This document shows, one piece after another, positions 43,173 through 52,098 of a stretch of 64,000 bases of DNA; the stretch's first letter is position 1, and the number at the start of each line of letters is the position of its first letter. The notes beneath the pieces are model-generated. The model worked only from the letters and a program-made list of their open reading frames with translations. It had not been told where the DNA came from and did not search any database. The position numbers and the translations under genes were made by a program. This DNA comes from an uncultured Bacteroidales bacterium (GTDB lineage: Bacteria > Bacteroidota > Bacteroidia > Bacteroidales > UBA932): the NCBI GenBank assembly GCA_905235085.1, contig CAJOKD010000002.1, forward strand, positions 1 to 64,000, read 5' to 3'.

Positions 43173-44276
43173 ATGATCAAGAGATTGACAGTATTCATCG
43201 TGGCGGCCCTTGCTGCCTGCTCCTGCGCCACCACACGCTTTTCCGACTATCCTACCGTATTCGCCCACAGGGGCTGCTGGCTTTCCGAAGACAGCCAGAC
43301 CATCAGCAGGGAATCTTTCCTGGTTCCAGAAAACAGCCTTTCCGGGGTCCGTATGGCGGTCAGGTTCGGCTATCCATCCATAGAATGCGACGTCAGGTGG
43401 ACCAAGGACAGTGTCCTGGTGTGTATGCACGACGGCACCATCAACCGCACGATGCGCCTGAAGGAGGGTCAGAAGCCGATCGAAGGCAAGGTCCGCGTCA
43501 ATGAAACGGATTTCAAGACTCTAAGGGACAAGTACAGGCTTCAAAGCTCCGAGGAGCAGTACCGGGAGCAGATCCCGACCTTCGAGGAAATGCTCCTGGA
43601 GTGCAAGAAGTGCGGCATCAAGCCAATCCTTCACTGCGACATCTACGAAGGGTACGAAGTGGCCAAGCGAATACTCGGAGACGAGTTCTACGGCTTCACT
43701 TCCAACTATGAGGTTGCCACGAAGCTGAGGAAGATATCCGACTGCCTGATATTCTTCAGTATGGACAAGCCGAAGGGGAGAGATACTATCGAGCCGAAGG
43801 AAATACTTGACAGACTGGAAGGTATCGGAGGGCGTACGGGAGTCTCCAGTATGTGGTACGGGATGACCACGAAGAATGTATGCGAAGTCCTCAAGGCCAC
43901 GGGGCACGAGAACCAGTCCTCGATATTCCCGACTCCTCACGAGATGGACGCAGTCCGCAACGGGGCAACCATCCTCCTGAGCGATTTCTGCTGGAAACCA
44001 TCGAAGGGAATGAGTCCGATCGTTACCGAGACCATCCGCAAGAGCGGCAGCTTCAAGGGCCCGAAACTGGAGCTGGGGGCTATGACCGTGGTAGTCGAAG
44101 GCACAGGGGACTGCGAAGTGACCATCGACGGTTTCCGCAAATATCCGATCTCACACAAGAAGGCCGGAAAGGAAATGCTGAGCGTACGTTTCTGCCGCAG
44201 GGCACCGGAAGTGGAGATCAAGCCGGCAGAAGGCGCATCCTACAAGTGCAGGATCGCCGTCTATGAGATAAAGTAA
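43173..44276 (+). CDS. Glycerophosphodiester phosphodiesterase-like lipoprotein
   Basis: 367 residues. Lipoprotein-type signal (LTVFIVAALAAC, Cys 16). GDPD domain from about 28: FAHRGCW (catalytic His), ENSLSGVRMA, SIECDVRWTKDSVLVCMHDG (Glu/Asp metal ligands and second His). Release of glycerol-3-phosphate or related alcohols from phosphodiesters outside the inner membrane. The last 75 residues form a beta-rich C-terminal extension. TATATTTG -7 box at 43146-43153. Confidence 0.85.
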   Translation: MIKRLTVFIVAALAACSCATTRFSDYPTVFAHRGCWLSEDSQTISRESFLVPENSLSGVRMAVRFGYPSIECDVRWTKDSVLVCMHDGTINRTMRLKEGQKPIEGKVRVNETDFKTLRDKYRLQSSEEQYREQIPTFEEMLLECKKCGIKPILHCDIYEGYEVAKRILGDEFYGFTSNYEVATKLRKISDCLIFFSMDKPKGRDTIEPKEILDRLEGIGGRTGVSSMWYGMTTKNVCEVLKATGHENQSSIFPTPHEMDAVRNGATILLSDFCWKPSKGMSPIVTETIRKSGSFKGPKLELGAMTVVVEGTGDCEVTIDGFRKYPISHKKAGKEMLSVRFCRRAPEVEIKPAEGASYKCRIAVYEIK

Positions 44277-44284
44277 AGCTTGTT

Positions 44285-44971
44285 TCAGGCCAGTTCCCGG
44301 ATCGCGGCTTCTACCTTGGCGTCGAGGGACTCATCTCCGACGTGGGTCAGTATAGGAGCCACGAAGGATATCATCTGGAGCACCTTGGCTTCCTCTTCAG
44401 GGATGCCGCGGGACCTCATATAGAACTGCTCGTCTTCATTGAGTTTGCCGACCGTCGCTCCGTGGGAGCATTTCACGTCGTCGGCATATATTTCCAACCG
44501 TGGCTTGGTATTCACCGAAGCTTCGTCCGAGAGGACTATGTTGTGGTTCTCCTGGTAGGCTTCTGTTTTCTGGGCATCCGGCGCTACTACGATCTTGCCG
44601 AAGAAAGCGCTCCTGGAGGCCCCTGCTGCAAGGGTATTGAATATCTGTTCGGACTTGCAGTTGCCGGTGCGGTGGTTCATCGTTATGTCGAAGGTGACCT
44701 GGTCCTCATCCTTGCAGAGGCAGATGCCGGCGAGGCGCACTTCGGCGCCTGCTCCCATCAGGTCCACAGTGATTGGGAACTCAGCCGAATGGCCGGGAAG
44801 AAGTATGACGGTGAGGTCCAGGGAGGCATCTTTCCCTACCACGAACCCTTTATTAGGCAGTTCGTTCAGGAATACCTTCCTGTAGCTGCCACCGTCCGGA
44901 ACGTGTATTCCTTCGGTGACAGGCACCGGCACATAATTGCCGTGGTCGATCTCAGAACTGTTCGAAGCCAT
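44285..44971 (-). CDS. sufD: SufD, short form (Fe-S cluster scaffold subunit)
   Basis: 228 residues from MASNSSEIDHG. The conserved SufD/SufB beta-helix core is present (LPGHSAEFPITVDLMGAGAE, VTFDITMNHRTGNCKSEQIF) with the terminal KCSHGATVGKLNEDEQFYMR that carries the conserved His, and a C-terminal helix. It lacks the 150-200 residue N-terminal region of ordinary SufD (about 420). It is the last gene of sufB-pnuC-sufC-sufD and overlaps sufC by 20 bases, so translation is coupled. Likely works as the SufC-binding half of SufBCD. Either a natural short variant or an N-terminal loss. Confidence 0.85.
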   Translation of the reverse strand: MASNSSEIDHGNYVPVPVTEGIHVPDGGSYRKVFLNELPNKGFVVGKDASLDLTVILLPGHSAEFPITVDLMGAGAEVRLAGICLCKDEDQVTFDITMNHRTGNCKSEQIFNTLAAGASRSAFFGKIVVAPDAQKTEAYQENHNIVLSDEASVNTKPRLEIYADDVKCSHGATVGKLNEDEQFYMRSRGIPEEEAKVLQMISFVAPILTHVGDESLDAKVEAAIRELA

Positions 44972-45698
44972 ATTCTTCAATCCTGTCGATTAATTCCTTT
45001 CCTCCCGTGGCGACGATCTTTCCAGCCTTGAGGACGTGGACGGAATCCGGGCGGACATATTCTAGAAGCTTCTGGTAGTGGGTGATTACGATCGCAGCCT
45101 TGTCCGGGGTATGCAGGGCGTTCACACCGTCTGCGACTATCTTGAGGGCATCCACATCCAGCCCGCTGTCAGTCTCGTCCAGGATGGCAAGCGTAGGATC
45201 CAGCATAGCCATCTGGAATATCTCGTTTCTCTTCTTCTCGCCTCCGGAGAATCCTACGTTGACTTCACGCTTCGCGAATTCCGGCTTCATCTGCACCAGG
45301 GCCATCTTTTCCTTCATAAGTTTCAAGAAATCCCCGGCTTTCATAGCCTCTTTGCCTTCAGCCTTGAGACGGGAGTTGATGGCAGTCTTCATAAAGTTGG
45401 TGATCGAGACTCCGGGTATCTCTATAGGGTACTGGAAAGACAGGAACATTCCGGCCCAAGCCCTTTCCTCAGGCTTCATAGCCAGCAGGTCCTGACCCAG
45501 GAACTCGACCGTTCCTTCCGTGACTTCATAATCCGGCTTTCCTGCAAGGACGGAGGACAGGGTACTCTTGCCGGCTCCGTTCGGCCCCATCACCGCGTGG
45601 ATTTCTCCGCGTCTGATTTCCAGGTCGATACCTTTCAGTATTTCCTTGTCAGCCACTTTGGCGTGCAGACCGCTTATCTTTAAGATTATATCTGACAT
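44952..45698 (-). CDS. sufC: SufC, Fe-S cluster assembly ATPase
   Basis: 248 residues. Walker A GPNGAGKST, signature NVGFSGGEKKRNEI, Walker B AILDETDSGLDVDAL, and the typical LAGKPDYEVTEGTVEFLGQD. Supplies ATPase energy to the SufBCD scaffold in the cytoplasm. The gene lies behind pnuC (7-base gap) and overlaps sufD. Confidence 0.96.
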   Translation of the reverse strand: MSDIILKISGLHAKVADKEILKGIDLEIRRGEIHAVMGPNGAGKSTLSSVLAGKPDYEVTEGTVEFLGQDLLAMKPEERAWAGMFLSFQYPIEIPGVSITNFMKTAINSRLKAEGKEAMKAGDFLKLMKEKMALVQMKPEFAKREVNVGFSGGEKKRNEIFQMAMLDPTLAILDETDSGLDVDALKIVADGVNALHTPDKAAIVITHYQKLLEYVRPDSVHVLKAGKIVATGGKELIDRIEEYGFEQF

Positions 45699-45705
45699 AA
45701 TATGA

Positions 45706-46365
45706 TTATTTTCCTTCTCTGTACAGATTGAACCAAGTCCAAAGCGACCAAATGCCGTTTGCCAGGTACAGGGCGCTGACTATCGGCATAAATACGAGTC
45801 CTGCGCTGAGGTACAACGTTATGTTGGCAGCATTCACTATCAGCCATACGATCCAGCAATCCCACTTCTTCTGGGCAGACAGGAACTGTGCAAGCAGGGT
45901 GAGCATAAGCACGAACGAGTCGAGCCAGGGGGTCGGGTCCGGACTGAAAGTGTCTTTCCACCAGGAAGTTCCGAGCTGGCTGAGGACATATCCCCAGATG
46001 GCTCCGGCCACCATCACTATCGTCAGGGCAAGGCACCAGCCCCTCATTGAAAGTTTGGAGACTTTCAAGGCGGAAGCATCCTTCGCGCTTTCTTCCCCGG
46101 CCTTCGGATGCGTCCAGCGCCAGTGCCCGAAAGCGTTTATGGCAAAGGCAATCGGCTGCAGGAGGCAGGCCGAATATAGGTGCTTGTTCCAGAACAGGAT
46201 GAACAGTAGTATGTTGTAGATGTAGCCGACCCAGAAGTTGTACTTGCTGTTCCGGCCGGCCATCACCACGCAGGTCAAGCCAGCGATCACGCTTGCCAGT
46301 TCCAGCCAGCTAACTCCGTTTCCTCCTATAGTGAAGACTATGTTGCCAATATCGAAAAAGTTCAT
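45706..46365 (-). CDS. pnuC: PnuC-family nicotinamide riboside transporter
   Basis: 219 residues from the ATG at 46365. Seven hydrophobic helices, with WLELASVIAGLTCVVMAGRN, VGYIYNILLFILFWNK, LYSACLLQPIAFAINAFGHW, and the aromatic pair KKWDCWIVWLIVNAANITLY and ALYLANGIWSLWTWF typical of PnuC. It moves nicotinamide riboside or, in some relatives, thiamin-type vitamins across the inner membrane. Unusually it sits between sufB and sufC with 12- and 7-base gaps, so it is transcribed with the Fe-S assembly genes. Confidence 0.85.
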   Translation of the reverse strand: MNFFDIGNIVFTIGGNGVSWLELASVIAGLTCVVMAGRNSKYNFWVGYIYNILLFILFWNKHLYSACLLQPIAFAINAFGHWRWTHPKAGEESAKDASALKVSKLSMRGWCLALTIVMVAGAIWGYVLSQLGTSWWKDTFSPDPTPWLDSFVLMLTLLAQFLSAQKKWDCWIVWLIVNAANITLYLSAGLVFMPIVSALYLANGIWSLWTWFNLYREGK

Positions 46366-46377
46366 TTCTATCAAATA

Positions 46378-47826
46378 TTAACCGACTGATCCTTCGAGAC
46401 TTACCTGCAACAGCTTGGTGGCTTCGACAGCGAACTCCATCGGCAGCCGTGACAGGACTTCGTGGGCGTAGCCGTTAACTATAAGCCCGACGGCATCTTC
46501 CGGACTAAGGCCCCTCTGGTTGCAGTAGAACAGCTGGTCCTCGCTGATCTTGGAGGTTGTAGCTTCGTGTTCCACGATGGCGGTCGGGTTGTAGCTCCGG
46601 ATGTCCGGGAAAGTATGTGCTCCGCAGTTGGAGCCTATCAGGAGGCTGTCGCACTGCGAATAATTACGTGCGGAAACCGCTCCCTGGTTCATACGTACCA
46701 GTCCGCGGTAGCTGTTCTGGCTGTATCCTGCGGAGATACCCTTGCTGACGATGCGGCTCTTGGTGCCTCGTCCGATGTGTATCATCTTGGTGCCCGTGTC
46801 CGCCTGCTGGCGGTTGTTCGTGACTGCCACCGAATAGAACTCCGAAGAGGAATAATCTCCCTTGAGTATGGTAGATGGATATTTCCAGGTAATAGCGGAG
46901 CCGGTCTCCACCTGGGTCCAGCTCAAGTGCGCCCCGCTGCCCTTGCATATTCCTCGCTTGGTCACGAGGTTGAGGATGCCGCCCCGGCCCTGGGCATCGC
47001 CCGGGTACCAGTTCTGGACAGTGGAATATTTCACGTCTGCGTCCTTTTCCACGACTATCTCTACCACTGCCGCGTGCAGCTGGTTCTCGTCACGCATCGG
47101 CGCCGTGCAGCCTTCCATATAGCTCAGCGAGGAGCCCTCGTCAGCCACGATCAAGGTCCTTTCGAACTGTCCGGTGCCGGCGGCATTGATCCTGAAGTAG
47201 CTGGAAAGGTCCATCGGGCACTTGACTCCTTTCGGAATATAGCAGAAGCTGCCGTCGCTGAATACCGCTGAGTTCAAGGCGGCGAAGAAATTGTCCGAGA
47301 CGGGTACCACGCTGGCGAGGTATTTCCTGACCAGGTCCGGATGTTCCTTGACGGCTTCTGAGAAAGAGCAGAATATAATGCCTTTTTCGGCCAGGGAGGA
47401 ACGGAAGGTGGTGGCTACAGACACGGAATCGAACACGGCGTCCACTGCAACCACTCCTGCGAGTGCTTCACGCTCCCTTACCGGAATACCCAGTTTCTCG
47501 AAGGTCTCCTCCAGGGCCGGGTCTATTTCCTTCGGCCTTTCGGAATCCTTCTTCGGCGCAGCGTAGTAGATTATGTCCTGGAAGTCTATTTCGGGCATAT
47601 CGAGATGGCCCCAACGCGGCATCGGCATCTTCTGCCAGCGGCGGAAGGCGTCCAGACGGAACTCCAGAAGCCACTCGGGTTCTTCCTTCCGGGCAGAGAT
47701 CATCCGGATGATGTCTTCGTTCAGGCCCTTGGGAATGAACTCCTGGCTGACCTCGGTCACGAAGCCTTCCTTATATTCCTGCCGGGTTATTCCCTCTATT
47801 ATGTCGTTTTCTTTCTTCTGGTCCAT
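46378..47826 (-). CDS. sufB: SufB, Fe-S cluster scaffold subunit
   Basis: 482 residues from [20 protein letters not shown] at 47826; a longer open frame is junk. SufB marks: [60 protein letters not shown] and the C-terminal beta-helix [16 protein letters not shown] with [19 protein letters not shown], which includes conserved His/Glu residues. Scaffold on which [4Fe-4S] clusters are built with SufC and SufD. First gene of the operon; a -7 box is at plus 47872-47879. Confidence 0.96.
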   Translation of the reverse strand: MDQKKENDIIEGITRQEYKEGFVTEVSQEFIPKGLNEDIIRMISARKEEPEWLLEFRLDAFRRWQKMPMPRWGHLDMPEIDFQDIIYYAAPKKDSERPKEIDPALEETFEKLGIPVREREALAGVVAVDAVFDSVSVATTFRSSLAEKGIIFCSFSEAVKEHPDLVRKYLASVVPVSDNFFAALNSAVFSDGSFCYIPKGVKCPMDLSSYFRINAAGTGQFERTLIVADEGSSLSYMEGCTAPMRDENQLHAAVVEIVVEKDADVKYSTVQNWYPGDAQGRGGILNLVTKRGICKGSGAHLSWTQVETGSAITWKYPSTILKGDYSSSEFYSVAVTNNRQQADTGTKMIHIGRGTKSRIVSKGISAGYSQNSYRGLVRMNQGAVSARNYSQCDSLLIGSNCGAHTFPDIRSYNPTAIVEHEATTSKISEDQLFYCNQRGLSPEDAVGLIVNGYAHEVLSRLPMEFAVEATKLLQVSLEGSVG

Positions 47827-47871
47827 TCTGTTTCTGTTCGCTGCCCTGCGGCGGTCAGGCCAATGCAAACG

Positions 47872-47917
47872 CAAAGATAACCAAATTTCTTCTTTTGGAG
47901 GGGAAATAGTATCTTTG
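47872..47917. promoter_or_regulatory. Divergent -7 boxes of sufB and aroC
   Basis: CAAAGATA (47872-47879) is a TATCTTTG -7 box for minus-strand sufB; TATCTTTG (47910-47917) serves plus-strand aroC, 25 bases before its ATG. Neither has a clearly spaced TTG. Confidence 0.6.
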
Positions 47918-47941
47918 TCTTGATCAATAAAACGGACGGGT

Positions 47942-48937
47942 ATGAATTCTTTCGGCAGGATATTCAAAGTCAGCATATTCGGGGAATCCCACGCGGCCGC
48001 CCTGGGGGTAGTCGTGGATGGCGTCAAGGCGGGCGTAAAGCTTGATGCAGCCGCTTTGGAAGCCGACATTCTCCGGCGCAAGAGCGGAGGCAAGGGAACC
48101 ACTCCGAGGATTGAAGGCGACGAGCCGGAAATCCTGAGCGGAGTATTCAATGGATATACCACCGGGGCCCCTGTGGCCATTTTGTTCCGAAATACCAATG
48201 TCCGTTCAGGAGACTATGAGGCCATGAAGGAGGTGCCTCGCCCGGGTCACGCTGACTATACCGCGTCAGTGAAATGGAACGGATTCAACGATCCTCGCGG
48301 AGGAGGTCATTTCTCCGGCCGTCTGACACTTCCGCTGGTCGCCGCAGGAGCTATAGCAAAGCAGCAGACCGGATTCCGCTATTCTGCGGAGTTGGTCGAA
48401 ATCGGCGGTGAGGCTTGCAAGGACAAGTGGGACGGAGTGCTTTCTTCGGCCGCGGCTGAGGGCGACTCCCTCGGAGGAGTGGTCGAATGCCGTATCGAAG
48501 GCGTCCCTGCCGGGCTCGGAGAGCCTTTCTTCGATTCGGTAGAGTCCCTTATCTCCCACGCAATGTTTTCCATACCGGGGGTAAGGGGAGTGGAATTCGG
48601 AGACGGATTCGATGCTTCCCGGATGAAAGGTTCCGAGCACAACGATCCTTTCGTGAAGGACGGCCAGTCCGTAGCCACTGCAAAGAACGGCTCCGGTGGG
48701 GTCAACGGAGGCTTGACCAACGGGGCTCCGATAGTCTTCCGTGTGGCGTTCAAGCCTACTTCAAGCATTGCTAAGGGACAGGACACGCTGAATGTCAAGT
48801 CAAGGGAGATGGTCTGCCTGAATGTTCCCGGCCGGCACGACGTATGCTTCGCCCTCAGGACCCCGGTCGTTGTGGAAGCCCTGAGCGCCATCGTCCTGGC
48901 CGACCTTCAGATGGTCTGCGAAGGTTTAAAGGGCTGA
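47942..48937 (+). CDS. aroC: Chorismate synthase
   Basis: 331 residues, a little shorter than the usual 350-360. Signature blocks [80 protein letters not shown] and [19 protein letters not shown] are all present. Converts EPSP to chorismate with reduced FMN in the last common step of aromatic synthesis. The 3' end overlaps that of the convergent aroD-aroA gene by 12 bases. Confidence 0.96.
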   Translation: MNSFGRIFKVSIFGESHAAALGVVVDGVKAGVKLDAAALEADILRRKSGGKGTTPRIEGDEPEILSGVFNGYTTGAPVAILFRNTNVRSGDYEAMKEVPRPGHADYTASVKWNGFNDPRGGGHFSGRLTLPLVAAGAIAKQQTGFRYSAELVEIGGEACKDKWDGVLSSAAAEGDSLGGVVECRIEGVPAGLGEPFFDSVESLISHAMFSIPGVRGVEFGDGFDASRMKGSEHNDPFVKDGQSVATAKNGSGGVNGGLTNGAPIVFRVAFKPTSSIAKGQDTLNVKSREMVCLNVPGRHDVCFALRTPVVVEALSAIVLADLQMVCEGLKG

Positions 48938-50941
48938 TTCCCAGGTATTGTAAAAAGCGGGGAAGGATTTGGCGACGCACAGGCTGTCGTCAATCTTGAT
49001 TGGAGTTGCTGCTCCGTAGGATGCTACGGTAAGGGCCATCGCCATCCGGTGGTCGTGGGAAGACGTGAAGTCCCCGCCTTTCATCATATTCCCGGTTAGG
49101 CAGCGTGATTCCAGGGACTGGCCCTCGACGGTCAGCACATCATCTTCCGCAAAGGCTGAGACCCCCATCTTTTCCAGCATATCGAGTATCGCCGTACCGC
49201 GGTCGCTTTCCTTGGAGGAGAGCCTCTTGAATCCTTGGATATGGCTCTGTCCGTGGCAGTAGGCTGCCAGGACTGAAACTATCGGGAACAGGTCCGGGCA
49301 ATTGTTCAGGTCCGTGTCGAATGCCCTGAGCGGTGCTCTTTGGACCGTGATCGTGCCGGTGTGGACATTCTCGTCGAATTCATCCTCAAGCTGCGAAAGG
49401 CTAGCCCCGGCATCCATCAGGATATCCATAATGGAAAGGTCTGCCTGCAGGGAAGAGGTGTCCAGTCCTTCGAGCCTGACTTTACCGTAGAGAGCCCCTG
49501 CTACCAGGAAATTGGCGGCGGCGCTCCAGTCTCCCTCTATTCCGAAAGATGCCGGACGGTATTTCTGTCCACCTTTGATCTTGAACGTGATTCCGGTGCA
49601 CAGGGACCAGTCCTGGGTCTCAAGGAATTCCTCGTCGCCTTCCATCTCGCTTCCTATGGTGATCCCGAACTTCCTCAGGACGTCCATCGTTATGAACATA
49701 TATGGAATGCTCTTCGGGTCGCTTACGTGAATTACGGAGTCCTTCTTCAGCAGAGGCAGGGCCATAAGCAGGCCGGATATCAGCTGGGATCCATCCTTAC
49801 CGGAAATGTCTGCCTTTCCTGGGACCAGCGGACCTTGTACGCTGAGCGGGACTTTTATGTCCGGAGATTTCCCGGGTTCCACTTCACCTGCAGGTCTGAG
49901 CACGGTTCCGAATCGGGCCATTATTTCGGTAGCCCCCTTCAGTGGACGGCGGAGAAGGGTATCCCTGCCTTCGATGCTGACTTCCTGGTCGGTCAATGCT
50001 GCCACGACAGGGATTATCAGCCTGGTCAGGAGGCCGGATTCTCCGACGTCTATCCTTTCCGGCACCTTTGCTCCGAAGCCTTTGACAGTCACTGAACTGC
50101 CTTCCACGGTGACATCGGCTCCGAGTGCCCTGGCCACTTCTATTGCAGCCTCGTTGTCCCCGCAGGGAGAGTAACCTTCGAGTTTGGATTCACCCTCGGC
50201 CAGAGCCGCTGCCAAAATAGCCCTCTGGGCGAAACTCTTTGAAGCCGGCATATCCAGCGATGCGCCGCTGTCCAGAGGCTTCTTTCCTCCGAATATGGCA
50301 GCGTTCATCTTGTCATAGCTCCATTGACCAGGAGCGGCTGCCTCCTCTTCGGTCAGGGCGGCATAGGAGAACGGGGCTCCCTTGGCCAGGCTGGTCAAAC
50401 GGCTCATCCTTCCGTGACCGCCCATCGCGAAAGCGATCAGCCGGCCCGGGATCTCAGAATCGTACAGTGAAAGGACTCTTTCCGCGTCCTTCCCGTCATT
50501 GGCCATCGTTGCTATCTTGACGATCTCGCCTCCGAACCTGCGGCATTTTCCGGCAGTCGACTGGAGTACTTCCAGGGTGGGAGTCCCGTCGAAGAAATGT
50601 GCTGAACGGATCATCACGGTGCCGTATTCGCTGCACTCACGGCGCAGCCTCTTGCCCATTTCCTTCGGAGCTTCGATCTCGAGGTCGACGAAGGCGGCGC
50701 CGGCCTCGATGGCCGCGGTGAGTCTTTTTTCGGCTTCCTCCCAGGTGATATCTCCCTCTGGGCTGACCCTGCAGGTTGCTACCAAAGGGGTGTCGGAAGA
50801 GGAAAACAGTTCGGTTATATCATCCTCGGACAAAGGGCACCTGTCAAGCCGGATTTCCGCCATCTCGATCTGAGGGAGGCTCTTTTCCAGCAGATTGGAT
50901 ATTCCCTCCAAGTCCTTGTTCTGGATAGTCGTGCAAATCAT
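48926..50941 (-). CDS. Bifunctional 3-dehydroquinate dehydratase / EPSP synthase (AroD-AroA fusion)
   Basis: 671 residues in two parts. Residues about 1-210 are a type I dehydroquinase: MAEIRLDRCPL, VATCRVSPEGDITWEEAEKR, catalytic His in RSAHFFDGTP and Schiff-base Lys in GEIVKIATMAND. Residues about 218-671 are EPSP synthase: DMPASKSFAQRAILAAALAE, VGESGLLTRLIIP, SQLISGLLMALPL, LNNCPDLFPIVSVLAAYCHG, RLSSKESDRG and FTSSHDHRMAMALTVASYG. The single polypeptide covers two non-consecutive shikimate steps, before and after shikimate dehydrogenase/kinase. It follows aroB by 3 bases and is thus co-transcribed. Confidence 0.92.
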   Translation of the reverse strand: MICTTIQNKDLEGISNLLEKSLPQIEMAEIRLDRCPLSEDDITELFSSSDTPLVATCRVSPEGDITWEEAEKRLTAAIEAGAAFVDLEIEAPKEMGKRLRRECSEYGTVMIRSAHFFDGTPTLEVLQSTAGKCRRFGGEIVKIATMANDGKDAERVLSLYDSEIPGRLIAFAMGGHGRMSRLTSLAKGAPFSYAALTEEEAAAPGQWSYDKMNAAIFGGKKPLDSGASLDMPASKSFAQRAILAAALAEGESKLEGYSPCGDNEAAIEVARALGADVTVEGSSVTVKGFGAKVPERIDVGESGLLTRLIIPVVAALTDQEVSIEGRDTLLRRPLKGATEIMARFGTVLRPAGEVEPGKSPDIKVPLSVQGPLVPGKADISGKDGSQLISGLLMALPLLKKDSVIHVSDPKSIPYMFITMDVLRKFGITIGSEMEGDEEFLETQDWSLCTGITFKIKGGQKYRPASFGIEGDWSAAANFLVAGALYGKVRLEGLDTSSLQADLSIMDILMDAGASLSQLEDEFDENVHTGTITVQRAPLRAFDTDLNNCPDLFPIVSVLAAYCHGQSHIQGFKRLSSKESDRGTAILDMLEKMGVSAFAEDDVLTVEGQSLESRCLTGNMMKGGDFTSSHDHRMAMALTVASYGAATPIKIDDSLCVAKSFPAFYNTWESAL

Positions 50942-50944
50942 AGG

Positions 50945-51946
50945 TCAATCATTGTCTTGGGTCAGGAGTCCGGTGACTTCATCTACGTCCAGGTCCATCG
51001 TTACGACGTGACCTATCCTTTCCGGAATGACGAAATGGACGGCGGCACCTTCCGCCTTCTTGTCTTTTTTCATCGCCTCGCCCAGGTCCTTTATCGGGAA
51101 CGGACATTCGGTTGGCAGGGCGCAGCGTTTGAAATCGGCCTCCAGCTTTTCTGCGAGGCCGGTTTTTGCTATTCCTTTCTTTTCTGCAAGCTTGGCGGCC
51201 AAGATGATTCCCATAGCGACCGCCTGCCCGTGAGTTATGCTCTCATCAGATAGTTTCTCTATCGCGTGGGCGAAGGTATGTCCCAGGTTCAGCAGCCTCC
51301 TTTCGCCTCGTTCGTAAGGGTCGCGGCCGGCTATTCCGGCCTTTATCCCGGCGGCCGCTCCGATGAATTCCGTCAGGTCCCCGTGCTTCTCCAGGCTCTC
51401 CACCGCCCTGTCGTACCAACTTCCGGAATCGTCGATGATGAAAGTCTTCAGCAGTTCGGCTCCTCCGGCGGCAAGATGTCCGGCCGGGAGTGTTTCCAGG
51501 ACCTCCGGACAGATGAACGTCATCTCCGGCTGCCGTATCGCCCCGATCATATTCTTGTAGGAATCGAGATTGACTCCGTCCTTTCCGCCGATAGCAGCAT
51601 CGACCTGGGCCAGGAGGGTGGTAGGAACGAAGCCGAAGCGGATCCCGCGTTTGTAGACTGATGCCGCGAAGCCTGCGATGTCCGTCGTGACACCTCCTCC
51701 GACTCCGAGCAGGAACGCATCCCTGCCGGCATCGTGCCTCATCAGCCAGCGGCAGATATCCTCCACCGTGGAGAGGACTTTGTTCCTCTCGGTTGCCTCG
51801 ATTTCCAAGGAAGCCGCGGCAGGGACCCCGAGAGCCCGCACCACGCTCCTGACATTCCTGTCATATACAATGAATATGCTCCCGTAAGCCGCAAGCTTCC
51901 CCGCGACATCCTGCACCGAGCATCGGATTATCTTGATATCAACCAT
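50945..51946 (-). CDS. aroB: 3-dehydroquinate synthase
   Basis: 333 residues. NAD-binding GVGGGVTTDIAGFAASVYKR, GFVPTTLLAQVDAAIGGKDG, and zinc-site residues in NLGHTFAHAIEKLSDESITH with GQAVAMGII. Converts DAHP to 3-dehydroquinate with Zn2+ and NAD. First gene of the aroB-aroDA unit. Its upstream region holds no convincing attenuator. Confidence 0.95.
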   Translation of the reverse strand: MVDIKIIRCSVQDVAGKLAAYGSIFIVYDRNVRSVVRALGVPAAASLEIEATERNKVLSTVEDICRWLMRHDAGRDAFLLGVGGGVTTDIAGFAASVYKRGIRFGFVPTTLLAQVDAAIGGKDGVNLDSYKNMIGAIRQPEMTFICPEVLETLPAGHLAAGGAELLKTFIIDDSGSWYDRAVESLEKHGDLTEFIGAAAGIKAGIAGRDPYERGERRLLNLGHTFAHAIEKLSDESITHGQAVAMGIILAAKLAEKKGIAKTGLAEKLEADFKRCALPTECPFPIKDLGEAMKKDKKAEGAAVHFVIPERIGHVVTMDLDVDEVTGLLTQDND

Positions 51947-52048
51947 TTATTCGTAATATACTGACCAATGTAAGACAGATGATGAATCTGCCGGTACCAA
52001 GTTAGTTTTTTTTTCTTATATGCCCAAAACCGGCATATCGTATTCATT

Positions 52049-52079
52049 TTGTGTTTTAGTAAAAAGAGAGTTATCTTTA
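52049..52079 (+). promoter_or_regulatory. Promoter of the TPR regulator gene
   Basis: TTG (52049-52051) and TATCTTTA (52072-52079, one mismatch) are 20 bases apart, 20 bases before the gene's ATG. The upstream 6-base inverted repeat TATGCC/GGCATA (52019-52037) is noted but unassigned. Confidence 0.6.
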
Positions 52080-52098
52080 ATGGAAGAAAAATGGTGCT

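Noticed and set aside
52019..52037. TATGCC/GGCATA inverted repeat as a terminator
   Set aside because: Only 6 bp and no T-run in either transcription direction adjacent to the stem.
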